The position numbers and the translations under genes are program-made. 64,000 nucleotides of DNA from Pedobacter nanyangensis (GTDB lineage: Bacteria; Bacteroidota; Bacteroidia; Sphingobacteriales; Sphingobacteriaceae), in NCBI RefSeq assembly GCF_003313505.1, contig NZ_QMHO01000003.1, forward strand, positions 1-64,000, read 5' to 3'. Shown one piece after another: positions 35,993 to 44,711 of this stretch; position 1 is the first letter of the stretch, and the number at the start of each line of letters is the position of its first letter. A model generated the notes under the pieces. It was not told the origin of the DNA. It saw only the letters and a list, made by a program, of their open reading frames with translations, and searched no databases.

Positions 35993-36481
35993 TTAACGGT
36001 ATTTACGCTCGTCAAGAACCAATTTCCATTGGTCTGTTTCCGCATAATACTTGATGATTTCGTTCCTCTTGAGCAGTAGTTTTCGTAGGTATGAAGTTAG
36101 GATTAGTACATTAAAAAGCTTCCCCAATATTCCGCAAGGCGTGCTAAAATCGAAATGATCTGTCATGGTCACCCAGCCATTTACCTCCTCAAATTTATGG
36201 GTATGGTAAATCGATTTGAAGGCGCCTTGTATTTGTTCGTCAACAAAATAATAGGGCCTTTCAAAGGCGGTAATTTTTGAGCTTAGCGTTTGCTTGAGGC
36301 CAAAATGTATGGCCTGCCAGGTTACGTGTTCATTTAGGCCAATTAGCCCGCTGGTAACGCCAGATATGGCTTTTTCGGAGGTGTGCGCTGTCGAAATTTG
36401 ATGCAGGTCGATACTTCGGGACAAATCAAAGCAAATGTCAATAGGGGCGTTTATTTCAGTAACGAGCTCAATTTTTGGCAT
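35993..36481 (-). CDS. SRPBCC (START-like) domain protein
   Basis: A 162-residue ligand-binding-fold protein starting at ATG 36481 (MPKIELVTEINAPID). The longer frame overlaps the LptF/G gene. VTEINAPIDICFDLSRSIDLH matches the first strand and helix of SRPBCC domains; LGLNEHVTWQAIHFG, FVDEQIQGAFKSIYHTHKFEE and GWVTMTDHFDFSTPCGIL follow the curved sheet and the long C-terminal helix. It resembles bacterial cell-division-inhibitor-like START proteins. The ligand is unknown. Confidence 0.78.
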   Translation of the reverse strand: MPKIELVTEINAPIDICFDLSRSIDLHQISTAHTSEKAISGVTSGLIGLNEHVTWQAIHFGLKQTLSSKITAFERPYYFVDEQIQGAFKSIYHTHKFEEVNGWVTMTDHFDFSTPCGILGKLFNVLILTSYLRKLLLKRNEIIKYYAETDQWKLVLDERKYR

Positions 36482-36500
36482 AGTACTGGTTTGCTTAAAA

Positions 36501-37604
36501 TTATTTGGGCGCTCTGCGTAACAAATATAGGCCAAGTATGGCAAATATTACTACAGGCAGTAAATTGGCTACTAGCGGTGGCAAACCGCCCTTGGTAGAG
36601 AACATTTTGGCGAACTGATTGAGTACAATGAACAAAAAGCTCAATACAATGCCAATTCCCAATGGTAAACCCACCCCGCCGCGTACCTTTCTAGAAGATA
36701 GGGCCACCCCAATCAGGGTAAGTACAAAGGCCGATAAGGGCTGTATAAAACGCTTATATTGCTCAAAAAGCAAATCGTTCATTACGCCAGACCCCCTAAT
36801 TTTTTCTTTCTTGATTTTGTCTGCCAGCTCTCTGCTCGTCATGCTTTCTACCACGTTATCGTACACCGAGAAATCATCAGGTTTCATGTCTAGTACGGTA
36901 TCCTTAGTTTTGGTGTTGCCGTAAACCATGCTTTCCTTTAAACCGTCGATATTACGGGTCGTATAATTGCTCAGCTTCCAAACTCTTTTCACCGAGTCGT
37001 AGCTAATCTGCTCGGCCATCAGCTTTTTTTCCAATACATCGCCTTTAAAACGATCTAGCGTAAACCTGTAGCCGATGTTGCTGCGGTTATCGAAATTATC
37101 AATAAAAATATAGGTATGTTCATCTATTTTCATGTGAATGTTCGACTTGGTATAAGGGTCGTTTTTCTTGATAACCTGATTTTCGAAGCTGTTCTTGATT
37201 TTGTTGGTGTACGGCAGCAAGAAAAGGTTGGCGCCCAAATTCAGCGCAAAAATGATAAAAGCCGAGATGAAATAAGGCCTTAAAAAACGGTTGAAACTAA
37301 CCCCGCCGCTTAAAATGGGGACAATTTCCGTATGATCGGCCATTTTTGCCGTAAAAAAGATCACCGCGATAAAATTCATCAACGGCGAGAGCATATTCAC
37401 ATAAAATGGAATAGAGCCGGCGTAGTACTGGGAAAAAATCTCCCATATCGTCATGTCGTTCTCCAGGAAATCATCCAGTTTTTCCGAAAGGTCAAAAATC
37501 ACAATTACCACCACAAATACGGCCAGGGTGTACACAAAAGTGCCCAGGTATTTGCCAATAATATAGGCGTCTATGATTTTCGAACGTCGGAAGAGAAATT
37601 TCAT
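36501..37604 (-). CDS. LptF/LptG-family permease of LPS export
   Basis: A 367-residue member of the YjgP/YjgQ family, the membrane part of the LptB2FG ABC exporter that lifts LPS to the outer membrane. Three N-terminal helices (about 12-32, 58-78, 98-118), a periplasmic beta-jellyroll-like region (about 130-260) and three C-terminal helices are visible. RRSKIIDAYIIGKYLGTF is typical of the start. Its ATG follows the tgt stop directly with no spacer, so the two genes form an operon. Which of LptF or LptG it is cannot be told. Confidence 0.9.
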   Translation of the reverse strand: MKFLFRRSKIIDAYIIGKYLGTFVYTLAVFVVVIVIFDLSEKLDDFLENDMTIWEIFSQYYAGSIPFYVNMLSPLMNFIAVIFFTAKMADHTEIVPILSGGVSFNRFLRPYFISAFIIFALNLGANLFLLPYTNKIKNSFENQVIKKNDPYTKSNIHMKIDEHTYIFIDNFDNRSNIGYRFTLDRFKGDVLEKKLMAEQISYDSVKRVWKLSNYTTRNIDGLKESMVYGNTKTKDTVLDMKPDDFSVYDNVVESMTSRELADKIKKEKIRGSGVMNDLLFEQYKRFIQPLSAFVLTLIGVALSSRKVRGGVGLPLGIGIVLSFLFIVLNQFAKMFSTKGGLPPLVANLLPVVIFAILGLYLLRRAPK

Positions 37605-38735
37605 TTAGAGTTTTGTTCCTAAGATAGTAACCATTTTGTTTTTCCACTCATAAAACTCGCCGCTAATGATTTTTTCACGGGCCTCATTTACCAGCCAAAG
37701 GTAAAAATGCAAGTTGTGCAGCGTGGCAATTTGCGATCCCAAAATTTCTTTGCTGTGCATCAGGTGCCTTAAATAGGCTTTAGAGTAAACCTGGTCGGCC
37801 AAAAGATCGCTGTCGGCATCAATTGGCGAAAAATCATTGGCCCATTTTTTATTGCCAATATTGATGATACCCTTTCTGGTAAACAGCATGCCGTTTCTGG
37901 CATTTCTGGTAGGCATTACACAATCAAACATATCTACTCCTAACGCAATATTCTCCAAAATATTGATTGGCGTGCCCACGCCCATTAAATAACGGGGTTT
38001 TTCGTAAGGTAAAATATCACAAACCACTTCCGTCATGGCGTACATTTCCTCCGCTGGCTCGCCTACCGACAGGCCGCCAATGGCATTGCCTTCACGATCC
38101 ATCGAAGCGATAAACTCGGCAGATTTTACCCTTAAGTCTTTATAAACCGAGCCCTGTACAATAGGGAACAAGGTTTGGTCGTAGCCATATTTGGGTTCAG
38201 TGGCGTCAAAACGTTCGCAGCACCTTTTCAGCCAACGGTGGGTCATATTGATCGAGTTTGCCGCATATTTATAATCGCAAGGATAAGGCGTACATTCATC
38301 AAAGGCCATAATGATATCCGCACCAATGGTACGTTGGATATCCATGGCATACTCTGGCGTAAACAAATGCTTTGAGCCATCAATATGTGAACGGAAAGTA
38401 ACTCCCTCTTCCTTAATTTTACGTACCTGGCTTAGCGAATACACCTGGTAGCCGCCGCTGTCGGTTAAAATGGGCCTGTCCCAGCCAATAAACTGATGCA
38501 GACCGCCCGCTGGTTCCAGCACATCCAAGCCCGGACGTAGGTACAGGTGATAGGTATTGCCCAATATAATTTGGGCCTTAATGTCGTCCTTTAATTCTTT
38601 TTGGTGTACCGCTTTTACCGTTCCGGCGGTGCCTACAGGCATAAAAATAGGGGTTTGTATATCGCCGTGAGCGGTGGTAATTACACCTGCTCTTGCTTTG
38701 GAATGTGGGTCCTTTGCCTGTAAGTTAAATTTCAT
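37605..38735 (-). CDS. tgt: queuine/preQ1 tRNA-ribosyltransferase without zinc cysteines
   Basis: A 376-residue enzyme that exchanges guanine at wobble position 34 of tRNAs with GUN anticodons for preQ1, a step of queuosine synthesis. LTDSGGYQVYSL holds the catalytic Asp, MAFDECTPYPCDYKYA and YLMGVGTPINILENIALGVDMFDCVMPTRNARNG are all present in the expected order. The usual zinc site C-x-C-x2-C is absent: the segment SPIDADSDLLADQVYSKAYL (303-322) has Ser, Leu and Asp where Cys are expected. It directly precedes the LptF/G gene. Confidence 0.94.
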   Translation of the reverse strand: MKFNLQAKDPHSKARAGVITTAHGDIQTPIFMPVGTAGTVKAVHQKELKDDIKAQIILGNTYHLYLRPGLDVLEPAGGLHQFIGWDRPILTDSGGYQVYSLSQVRKIKEEGVTFRSHIDGSKHLFTPEYAMDIQRTIGADIIMAFDECTPYPCDYKYAANSINMTHRWLKRCCERFDATEPKYGYDQTLFPIVQGSVYKDLRVKSAEFIASMDREGNAIGGLSVGEPAEEMYAMTEVVCDILPYEKPRYLMGVGTPINILENIALGVDMFDCVMPTRNARNGMLFTRKGIINIGNKKWANDFSPIDADSDLLADQVYSKAYLRHLMHSKEILGSQIATLHNLHFYLWLVNEAREKIISGEFYEWKNKMVTILGTKL

Positions 38736-39266
38736 GCGTTGCTTTCCTCTTCAAAAATCCGACAAAAGTAAATATTAATTGTCAAATTGTACCCTAAACC
38801 TTGTAGGTTTCTAAGGTTGCCCTTAAAAGCAAATGGCTTATGTACTAACTTTTAAAACTTCATTAACCAATAGGACAAGAAAAGCAAAATACCTGCTGCG
38901 ATCAATGTCATTCCCGCTTTCCGCTTTACTTCGCACCGCTGGCGCTGCTGCTCGTGCCCGCTACAATCGGGTTTATCGCACTACTGCTGTGCACAGGTTT
39001 AAGTATCCTAAACCCGATTGAAGTGGAAATACTTTTTGTTTTACCTGTAGGTTAAGGCAGTTCAGGAATAGATTCCTCTTTCCTTGCAACGATAGCAAAG
39101 GAACCACAAAAAGATTATAACGGAAAGCGGGACTAATGCTGCGATAAAAAGCTGACGAACATTGCTTTTCAAAAATAGAATTTGATGTTTTTATAATGAC
39201 GATCAGTAGATGAGCTTATGGCTTGTACTGTCATCATCCATTACAAAATTAAACTAGCACCCTGTA

Positions 39267-39566
39267 TTATCACCCACCATTAGAGAAGCGAAAATCCGAA
39301 GGATTTCCATCCTTATAGAGAAATATGTACGCGAAGTCATGCGACTCCGTAGGAGTCGTATACAAAGCACATAGGCCTATTTTTATAAATATTTGACCTC
39401 TTCGAGGTCTTAAACCTGAATTTATGGACAAGGTTTATACTTTTTGCTCATGGAACCCAGGTTTATTAAACCCGATTGTAATGGAAAGCCCACAGCCGAG
39501 TAAAACGAGGCGAGGACTTGTAATGAAAAGCGGGACTAATGCTGCGATGAAAGGCTGACAAACATT
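39267..39566 (+). repeat. 300-bp direct repeat, copy A
   Basis: It aligns base for base with copy B, offset exactly 794, with a small number of substitutions and no gaps. It starts with TTATCACCCA and ends with AACATT. It includes three 15-base hairpins with 6-bp stems and 3-base loops (AAATCCGAAGGATTT, GACTCCGTAGGAGTC, GACCTCTTCGAGGTC), and one CCCGATTG-type element. Confidence 0.95.
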
Positions 39567-39746
39567 GCTCTCAAAAATAGAATTTGATGTTTTTATAATG
39601 ACGATCAATAGAATGGTTAGTGGTATAGGCATTTCGTCATCTCGACCTTGTGGAGAGATCTTTGGATATGTTTATACAATGGTTAGTGATGGTTTAGTGC
39701 GGGTGGTTGGTGATAACACCAACCACAGGTCTAAAAATTTCCTTAT

Positions 39747-40060
39747 CCGAGAAGCAACGTTCCTTCTATAAGTTTCGAATTTCTTGCTTTTACAAGCAAT
39801 TTCCTCTTTAGAGCAGCAAAGTTTCCTTGTCCGAGAAGCAATGTTTCTTCTACAAGGTTCGAATTTCTTGCTCTTACAAGCAATTTCCTACTTAGCGCAT
39901 CAAAGTTTCCTTATCCGAGAAGCAATTTCGACCCTCAAAAGCTCAAAGCCGAACCTTTTACAAACAATTTTGTCCATAAAGCAGCATATTGCTTTATCCG
40001 AGAAGCAACATTGAACCTCCAAGCTCCGAATTGCTCCTTTTAGAAGCAATTTACCTCTTG
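39747..40060 (+). repeat. tandem array of an 84-base unit (about four copies)
   Basis: The word CCGAGAAGCAA starts at 39747, 39831, 39915 and 39998, so the period is 84, 84 and 83 bases. Each unit also contains TTCGAATTTCTTGC-like and TACAAGCAATTTCC-like words; the last units are degraded. 84 is a multiple of 3, so a frame (39784-40014) stays open and gives a 28-residue repeat, but it lacks any other sign of being a gene. Confidence 0.85.
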
Positions 40061-40360
40061 TTATCACCCATCATTAGAGAAGCGAAAATCCGAAGGATTT
40101 CCATCCTTACAGAGAAATATGTACGCGAAATCATGCGACTCCGTAGGAGTCGTACCCAAAGGACATAGCTCTATTTTTATAAATATTTGACCTCTTCGAG
40201 GTCTTAAACCTGAATTTATGGACAAGGTTTATACTTTTTGCTCATGGAACCCAGGTTTATTAAACCCGATTGTAATGGAAAGCCCACAGCCGAGTAAAAC
40301 GAGGCGAGGACTTGTAATGAAAAGCGGGACTAATGCTGCGATGAAAAGCTAACGAACATT
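40061..40360 (+). repeat. 300-bp direct repeat, copy B
   Basis: Copy B of the repeat at 39267-39566, same orientation and same length. The two copies frame the 84-base array and a unique segment of about 180 bases. Confidence 0.95.
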
Positions 40361-40501
40361 TCCAAATCGTTAAACCCCGAAATTTTAACTACCTTTGTCG
40401 CTCGAAGCAGAATTTCTTTAATCATTTAAAGCAACTCGAAAGTTAGTCCTTCAACAAATGATTGTTCTAGCTTCTTCGTAAGTATGCCTCCTTTGGGGTT
40501 G

Positions 40502-40537
40502 TTTTACTTTTTACTTTTTACTTTTTACTTTTTACTT
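40502..40537 (+). repeat. ACTTTTT heptanucleotide array before rhlE
   Basis: Four full copies of ACTTTTT (40506-40533) with partial copies at both ends, ending 8 bases before the rhlE start. Such arrays can change length by slippage and alter expression. Confidence 0.9.
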
Positions 40538-40545
40538 AAAAAAGA

Positions 40546-41793
40546 ATGTTATTTTCACAATTAAGGCTAATTGAGCCTATACTAAAAGCCGTTGAATCTG
40601 AGGGATATCAAAAGCCAACGCCCATACAAGAAAAAGCGATCCCAAGCATTTTAAAACTAAAGGATTTGCTGGGCTGTGCGCAAACAGGCACCGGAAAAAC
40701 GGCGGCCTTTGCCATTCCGATGTTGCAGATTTTGCACATGAGGCACTTAAAAACCAACAAGAAAGCCATTAAAGCCCTGGTTTTAACCCCAACTAGAGAA
40801 TTGGCTATCCAAATACAAGAAAGTTTTAGTGTTTATGGCAAAAACCTGCCGGTTAAAAACACCGTGATTTTCGGCGGAGTTGGTCAACAGCCACAGGTTG
40901 AAGCACTAAAAAAAGGAGTAGACATTTTAGTTGCTACCCCGGGAAGATTGCTAGATTTAATGGCGCAGGGACATATCAACTTGAGCGAACTAGAAATCTT
41001 TGTACTGGATGAAGCCGACCGCATGTTGGATATGGGATTTATCAACGACGTAAAAAAGGTTGTAAGTAAACTGCCCCAAAAAAGACAAACCTTATTTTTC
41101 TCGGCCACTATGCCTGCTGAGATACAAAAACTGGCCAATACCATTTTAAAAGATCCGGTATTGGTAGAAGTTACTCCCGTTTCTTCTACCGCCGAAACCA
41201 TCAATCAATCCGTTTACTTTGTAGACAAACCGGATAAAAGGAAGCTCTTAAAACACCTGCTGGACGACCTTAAGATCAATCACACCCTGATTTTTACCCG
41301 TACTAAACATGGTGCCGACAGAATTGCGAGAGACTTGGTTAAAGATGGCGTGAAGGCTGCCGCTATTCACGGAGATAAGTCTCAGGGAGCCAGGCAACGT
41401 GCCCTAACCGAGTTTAAAGACAGAACTTTGAGGGTATTGGTAGCTACCGATATTGCCGCCAGAGGAATTGACATTGATGATTTAACCTATGTTTTCAATT
41501 ACGACCTCCCCAATGTGCCCGAAACTTATGTGCACCGCATTGGCCGTACAGGCAGGGCCGGAGCCAACGGCAATGCCATTTCCTTTGTTGATGCCGAAGA
41601 AAACGAGTACCTCATTGCTATCCACAAATTGATCAAAAAGGTGATTCCAATTGTAGAAGATCACCCCTACCCTTTGAGCTGGCAAAGCATGCTGGCCAGT
41701 AAAGAAGTTGTGAGGAAACCACAAAAAGACTCCAAAGCAAATGCTGGAGCAGCGAGCAAAAAGAAACGGAAATTTCACAAGAGTAGAAAATAG
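40546..41793 (+). CDS. DEAD-box RNA helicase, RhlE-like
   Basis: A 415-residue ATP-dependent RNA helicase. All motifs are in order: Q motif (GYQKPTPIQEKAIP), I (GCAQTGTGKT), Ia (LTPTRELAIQIQ), Ib (VATPGRLLD), II (LDEADRML), III (FFSATMP), IV (LIFTRTKHGADR), V (VLVATDIAARGIDI) and VI (YVHRIGRTGRAG). The basic C-terminal tail (KKKRKFHKSRK) probably binds RNA. RhlE-like helicases act in ribosome assembly and RNA decay, often in the cold. A heptanucleotide repeat lies just before the start codon. Confidence 0.92.
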   Translation: MLFSQLRLIEPILKAVESEGYQKPTPIQEKAIPSILKLKDLLGCAQTGTGKTAAFAIPMLQILHMRHLKTNKKAIKALVLTPTRELAIQIQESFSVYGKNLPVKNTVIFGGVGQQPQVEALKKGVDILVATPGRLLDLMAQGHINLSELEIFVLDEADRMLDMGFINDVKKVVSKLPQKRQTLFFSATMPAEIQKLANTILKDPVLVEVTPVSSTAETINQSVYFVDKPDKRKLLKHLLDDLKINHTLIFTRTKHGADRIARDLVKDGVKAAAIHGDKSQGARQRALTEFKDRTLRVLVATDIAARGIDIDDLTYVFNYDLPNVPETYVHRIGRTGRAGANGNAISFVDAEENEYLIAIHKLIKKVIPIVEDHPYPLSWQSMLASKEVVRKPQKDSKANAGAASKKKRKFHKSRK

Positions 41794-41829
41794 CTGTGGA
41801 GCGCAACTGAGCTACAAAAATGAAACGAT

Positions 41830-41890
41830 AGTCCGGCTTTCCGCTGTAGTCCCTCCCTTTGGTCGGGCGCTGCCGCTGCAATCCGGGCTA
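41830..41890 (-). repeat. CCCGATTG-type dispersed element, minus strand
   Basis: Reads TAGTCCGGCTTTCCGCTGTAG ... GCTGCCGCTGCAATCCGGG on the plus strand, the complement of the family. The gap 41794-42072 otherwise holds no gene. A short GCCGG-CCGGC hairpin lies at 41972-41989. Confidence 0.8.
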
Positions 41891-42072
41891 TTTTACGCCC
41901 GTCCTGAACCCAAAATAAAGCCAGCCACCAAGTCACCAACGCCTATACAGGGGCAGTTTTTACCGTAGCGCTTCGTCACGCCGGTCTTATTCCGGCATCA
42001 GCTGGAATATGCCCTAACCGCAAATGCCAATTGATAGCCAACAATTTATATCATTGCTAAACAGGCATGCTA

Positions 42073-42831
42073 TTAAGCTTTCCTAAGCTTAATAATTTTA
42101 AGCCAGTGCATCAATTTCATCATGGGGTAGGTTGGATCAAACTCCCACCAGCGAGTGGCAAAATTAGGCGAATTTGGCCTTTTATGGTGGTTATTCTGGA
42201 ACAGTTCCCCCATCAACAGAAAATCCCAAGGTAGCGAGTTTTTACTATGGTCATCGTTATCGTGATTGGAGTACCCATATTTGTGCCCACACCAGTTTAC
42301 AATTGCACCATGAATTGGGCCCATCAAAAAATGGATGGGCAGTAGTAAAAACATCCACCATGAGGTAGCAAAAGTTACATAAAACCAAATATAGAATAAA
42401 CCGCATGCAATACGCCAAAACCATGAATCCCCTATTCTATCAATAATTGGCCACTCAGGATAGTTTCCTCTAAAAGCAGGTTCTGGCTCTATTTTATGGA
42501 GTAAATAAGCCAGGTACATATTCTTAGTAGCAATCATCATCCCAAAAACATCTTTAAAGAAGTGCGGCGAATGCGGATCTTTTTCGGTATCACTATAGGC
42601 ATGGTGCATGCGGTGCAAAATGGCATAAGCCCGCGGATTTAAAAAAGAAGAACCTTGCGAAATCAACAATAACAGATAGAAAAAACGTTCCCAAAACTTA
42701 TTCATCTTAAACATTTTATGCGATGAATAACGGTGAAGGAAAAAAGTTTGGCTAAACAATGATAAAAACCAATGTGCCAGGAAAAAATATAAAATAATCA
42801 TACAAAAGGGCAAGAATAGCTTTCTTGCCAT
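42073..42831 (-). CDS. membrane fatty-acid (acyl-CoA type) desaturase
   Basis: A 252-residue integral membrane desaturase that would use a di-iron centre to place a double bond in acyl chains. Histidine boxes: [10 protein letters not shown] (HRxxxH), [18 protein letters not shown] (HxxHH plus the family DxxxDPHSP) and [13 protein letters not shown], where Gln stands in place of the first His of HxxHH. About four hydrophobic segments are present. The QNNHH form is frequent in Bacteroidota desaturases, so it is probably active. It is followed in the opposite direction by rhlE. Confidence 0.88.
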   Translation of the reverse strand: MARKLFLPFCMIILYFFLAHWFLSLFSQTFFLHRYSSHKMFKMNKFWERFFYLLLLISQGSSFLNPRAYAILHRMHHAYSDTEKDPHSPHFFKDVFGMMIATKNMYLAYLLHKIEPEPAFRGNYPEWPIIDRIGDSWFWRIACGLFYIWFYVTFATSWWMFLLLPIHFLMGPIHGAIVNWCGHKYGYSNHDNDDHSKNSLPWDFLLMGELFQNNHHKRPNSPNFATRWWEFDPTYPMMKLMHWLKIIKLRKA

Positions 42832-42864
42832 AAATTTATTTTGAGTTAATATTTGGGGACAAGG

Positions 42865-43362
42865 TTATCTTCCGAAATCGTCCTGAACGCGTACAATATC
42901 ATCCTCGTCCGAAGGGTTATTAGCGTCTGTATGCTGCCATATTTCTGCTACCACGCCCCAATCGTCAAGTCCAATTAAACGATGGCGTTCACCTTGGTGC
43001 AGTTTAATCTGCTGGTTTACCGCATAGGTTTTAAGCTCGCCCTCTTGGTCGGTTTCGCTTGTTTTAATCCCAACGGTACCCGTAACTACCTGCCAAATTT
43101 CAGCCCTCCTATGGTGGTACTGCCATGAAAGCCTGGCATTTGGTGCTACAATTAATATTTTGGGGCTTAATTTACCCCCTATCTTTAAGGTATCTACATC
43201 CAATCTGTCAAAATAAGTATCGGCAAATTGCTGAGCTTGAGCTTCATCTATCACAAAAAAGCCACCCCAGGGCCTGGTTTCGTCCCTATTGATAACGTTA
43301 AATCCTTCTAATTTTAAGCGCTGGGCCACGCTATCAAAAATATCTCTCTTTTGAGTGTCCAT
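42865..43362 (-). CDS. cupin of the mannose-6-phosphate isomerase type II kind
   Basis: A 165-residue single-cupin protein. ETRPWGGFFVID opens the fold; LSWQYHHRRAEIWQVVTGTVGI is the metal-binding strand pair, with His-His and Glu; LHQGERHRLIG and VVAEIWQ give the second cupin block. The same blocks form the isomerase end of mannose-1-phosphate guanylyltransferase/mannose-6-phosphate isomerase proteins. Here only this domain is present, so a sugar-phosphate isomerase role is likely but not certain. It is 33 bases upstream of the desaturase gene. Confidence 0.8.
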   Translation of the reverse strand: MDTQKRDIFDSVAQRLKLEGFNVINRDETRPWGGFFVIDEAQAQQFADTYFDRLDVDTLKIGGKLSPKILIVAPNARLSWQYHHRRAEIWQVVTGTVGIKTSETDQEGELKTYAVNQQIKLHQGERHRLIGLDDWGVVAEIWQHTDANNPSDEDDIVRVQDDFGR

Positions 43363-43561
43363 AACTTCAAAAATAACAGTTAAATTCTAAAACAAATGTA
43401 TTATTAGCTAGTTTTAAAAAATAAATGAATACTTATTGGCTGTTAGGAACAAGCAGCTATTTTACAGAGGTTGTTGTTGGGGCTATGCCCACGCTCGCCA
43501 TGCCAAAGAAAGCCCTCCCCACTGTCGGTGTATTTTCTTTGATAGAAATTCAAATAGTTTC

Positions 43562-44197
43562 TTACTGGCCACTTTGCCTTTTTATTTGACGCTTACCAAT
43601 AGCGATAAATCCCAGGAACAATATCAGCAACAAAAGCGTAATCAGCATGCAGTTAAAGATCACTTGCTGCAGCCCTAATTTGCTGACGTTTAAAAAAGGA
43701 TATGGATAAAAATCAGCATAATTTCCCCTGGTGAGCACAAATAAGATATAAATCAAGGGAAAAACCAGCCATCCCCAAATGTTAGCCCATTTCAATTGAT
43801 ATTTGGGCACAAAATAAATCCAATAGGTTAAAAATAGAATGGGAACAATTACGTGGAGCAGTTCGTTTAGCACAATTGCCCAACCATTTAACACCCATAA
43901 AAATCTTAAAACCGCATTGTAAACCAATGCAACTACCGCAATATATACCGTAATGGCAGTAATTACACTTGGCTTTTTAAAGAACCTGCCCAAAGCAGTT
44001 TGGGGCATTAACAGTATTGCCGTTGCACATAGCGCTACCAGCAAATTACTGTCAATGGTAAAGTAGCTAAAAAACCTCACCAACAACTCACCACCAGTAG
44101 CCACTCCACTGTTAATATGCAAATAAAATTGAAAAACAAGGGCAAACCAGGTGGTTACCGTTAGCAAACCCAAATATATTTTTTCCGTTTGTTTCAT
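43562..44197 (-). CDS. Pr6Pr-family membrane protein
   Basis: A 211-residue membrane protein from ATG 44197 (MKQTEKIYLG); the frame begins at 44218. Six hydrophobic segments are visible. FFSYFTIDSNLLVALCA and ELLHVIVPILFLTYWIYFVP are typical blocks of the Pr6Pr/FAR-17a-like family, whose bacterial members have no proven role. TRGNYADFYPYPFLNV lies in the last loop. The gene stands alone. The 199-base gap on its left holds no gene. Confidence 0.75.
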   Translation of the reverse strand: MKQTEKIYLGLLTVTTWFALVFQFYLHINSGVATGGELLVRFFSYFTIDSNLLVALCATAILLMPQTALGRFFKKPSVITAITVYIAVVALVYNAVLRFLWVLNGWAIVLNELLHVIVPILFLTYWIYFVPKYQLKWANIWGWLVFPLIYILFVLTRGNYADFYPYPFLNVSKLGLQQVIFNCMLITLLLLILFLGFIAIGKRQIKRQSGQ

Positions 44198-44243
44198 GCT
44201 GCTCCATAAAAAAGCCACTTGTTAGGGCAAGTGGCTGTTCTTT

Positions 44244-44555
44244 TTAAGCTTGGGCGGTAGGGCCACCAAAACCCATAGGGAAAGGTGTTTCATCTTGGGT
44301 TTTAATACGCCCATGTGCGGCTTCAAACTTTTCGATATTGTCTTGCATGGCATGCATTAACCGTTTGGCATGCTCTGGAGTTAAAATAATCCTCGATTTT
44401 ACTTTTGCCTTGGGGATGCCCGGCATCACCCTGATAAAATCCAACACAAATTCTGTATTGGAATGTGTAATAATTGCCAGGTTGGAAAAAATACCTTCGG
44501 CTACTTCTTCCGACAATTCTATATTTAATTGGTTTTCGTGCTGTTGTTGTTCCAT
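44244..44555 (-). CDS. DUF3467 domain protein
   Basis: A 103-residue protein of the DUF3467 family: IELSEEVAEGIFSNLAIITH, then FVLDFIRVMPGIPKAKVKSRIILTPEHAKRLMHAMQDNI, seen here as FVLDFIRVMPG and ILTPEHAKRLMHAM. The family has no known activity but is common in Bacteroidota. It is downstream of rpoC, separated by the rpoC terminator and a 33-base palindrome, so it is probably transcribed apart. Confidence 0.85.
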   Translation of the reverse strand: MEQQQHENQLNIELSEEVAEGIFSNLAIITHSNTEFVLDFIRVMPGIPKAKVKSRIILTPEHAKRLMHAMQDNIEKFEAAHGRIKTQDETPFPMGFGGPTAQA

Positions 44556-44711
44556 ATGAACAAAGCTAATACTTTAATTGAAAAGTGCTAAGTTTCTTAA
44601 AAAATGTTTACCGTCTTATGGTTACTATTATATGATCGTCGAATTTTAGAATGTATTGCGAACGAGCATTTGGGTAGCTAAGTGAGGCAATTGCTCATAT
44701 TGCCAGTGTAA

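Larger units (their letters stand above)
38736..40545. other. 1.8-kb gene-free repeat region
   Basis: No gene. Contents in order: an inverted CCCGATTG-type copy (38912-38976), a direct one (39009-39134) with a GAATTTGATGTTTTTATAAT tail, 300-bp repeat A (39267-39566), a unique part with a second GAATTTGATG tail and a palindromic half copy, a tandem array of 84-base units (39747-40060), 300-bp repeat B (40061-40360), and a short T-rich lead to rhlE. All frames here are made of repeat sequence. Confidence 0.85.

Noticed and set aside
38833..39021. 62-codon frame before the 300-bp repeats
   Set aside because: It is translated from an inverted copy of the CCCGATTG-type element.
39747..40060. Tandem array considered as CRISPR
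   Set aside because: The whole 84-base unit is repeated, with no constant-repeat/variable-spacer pattern, and no cas genes are present.
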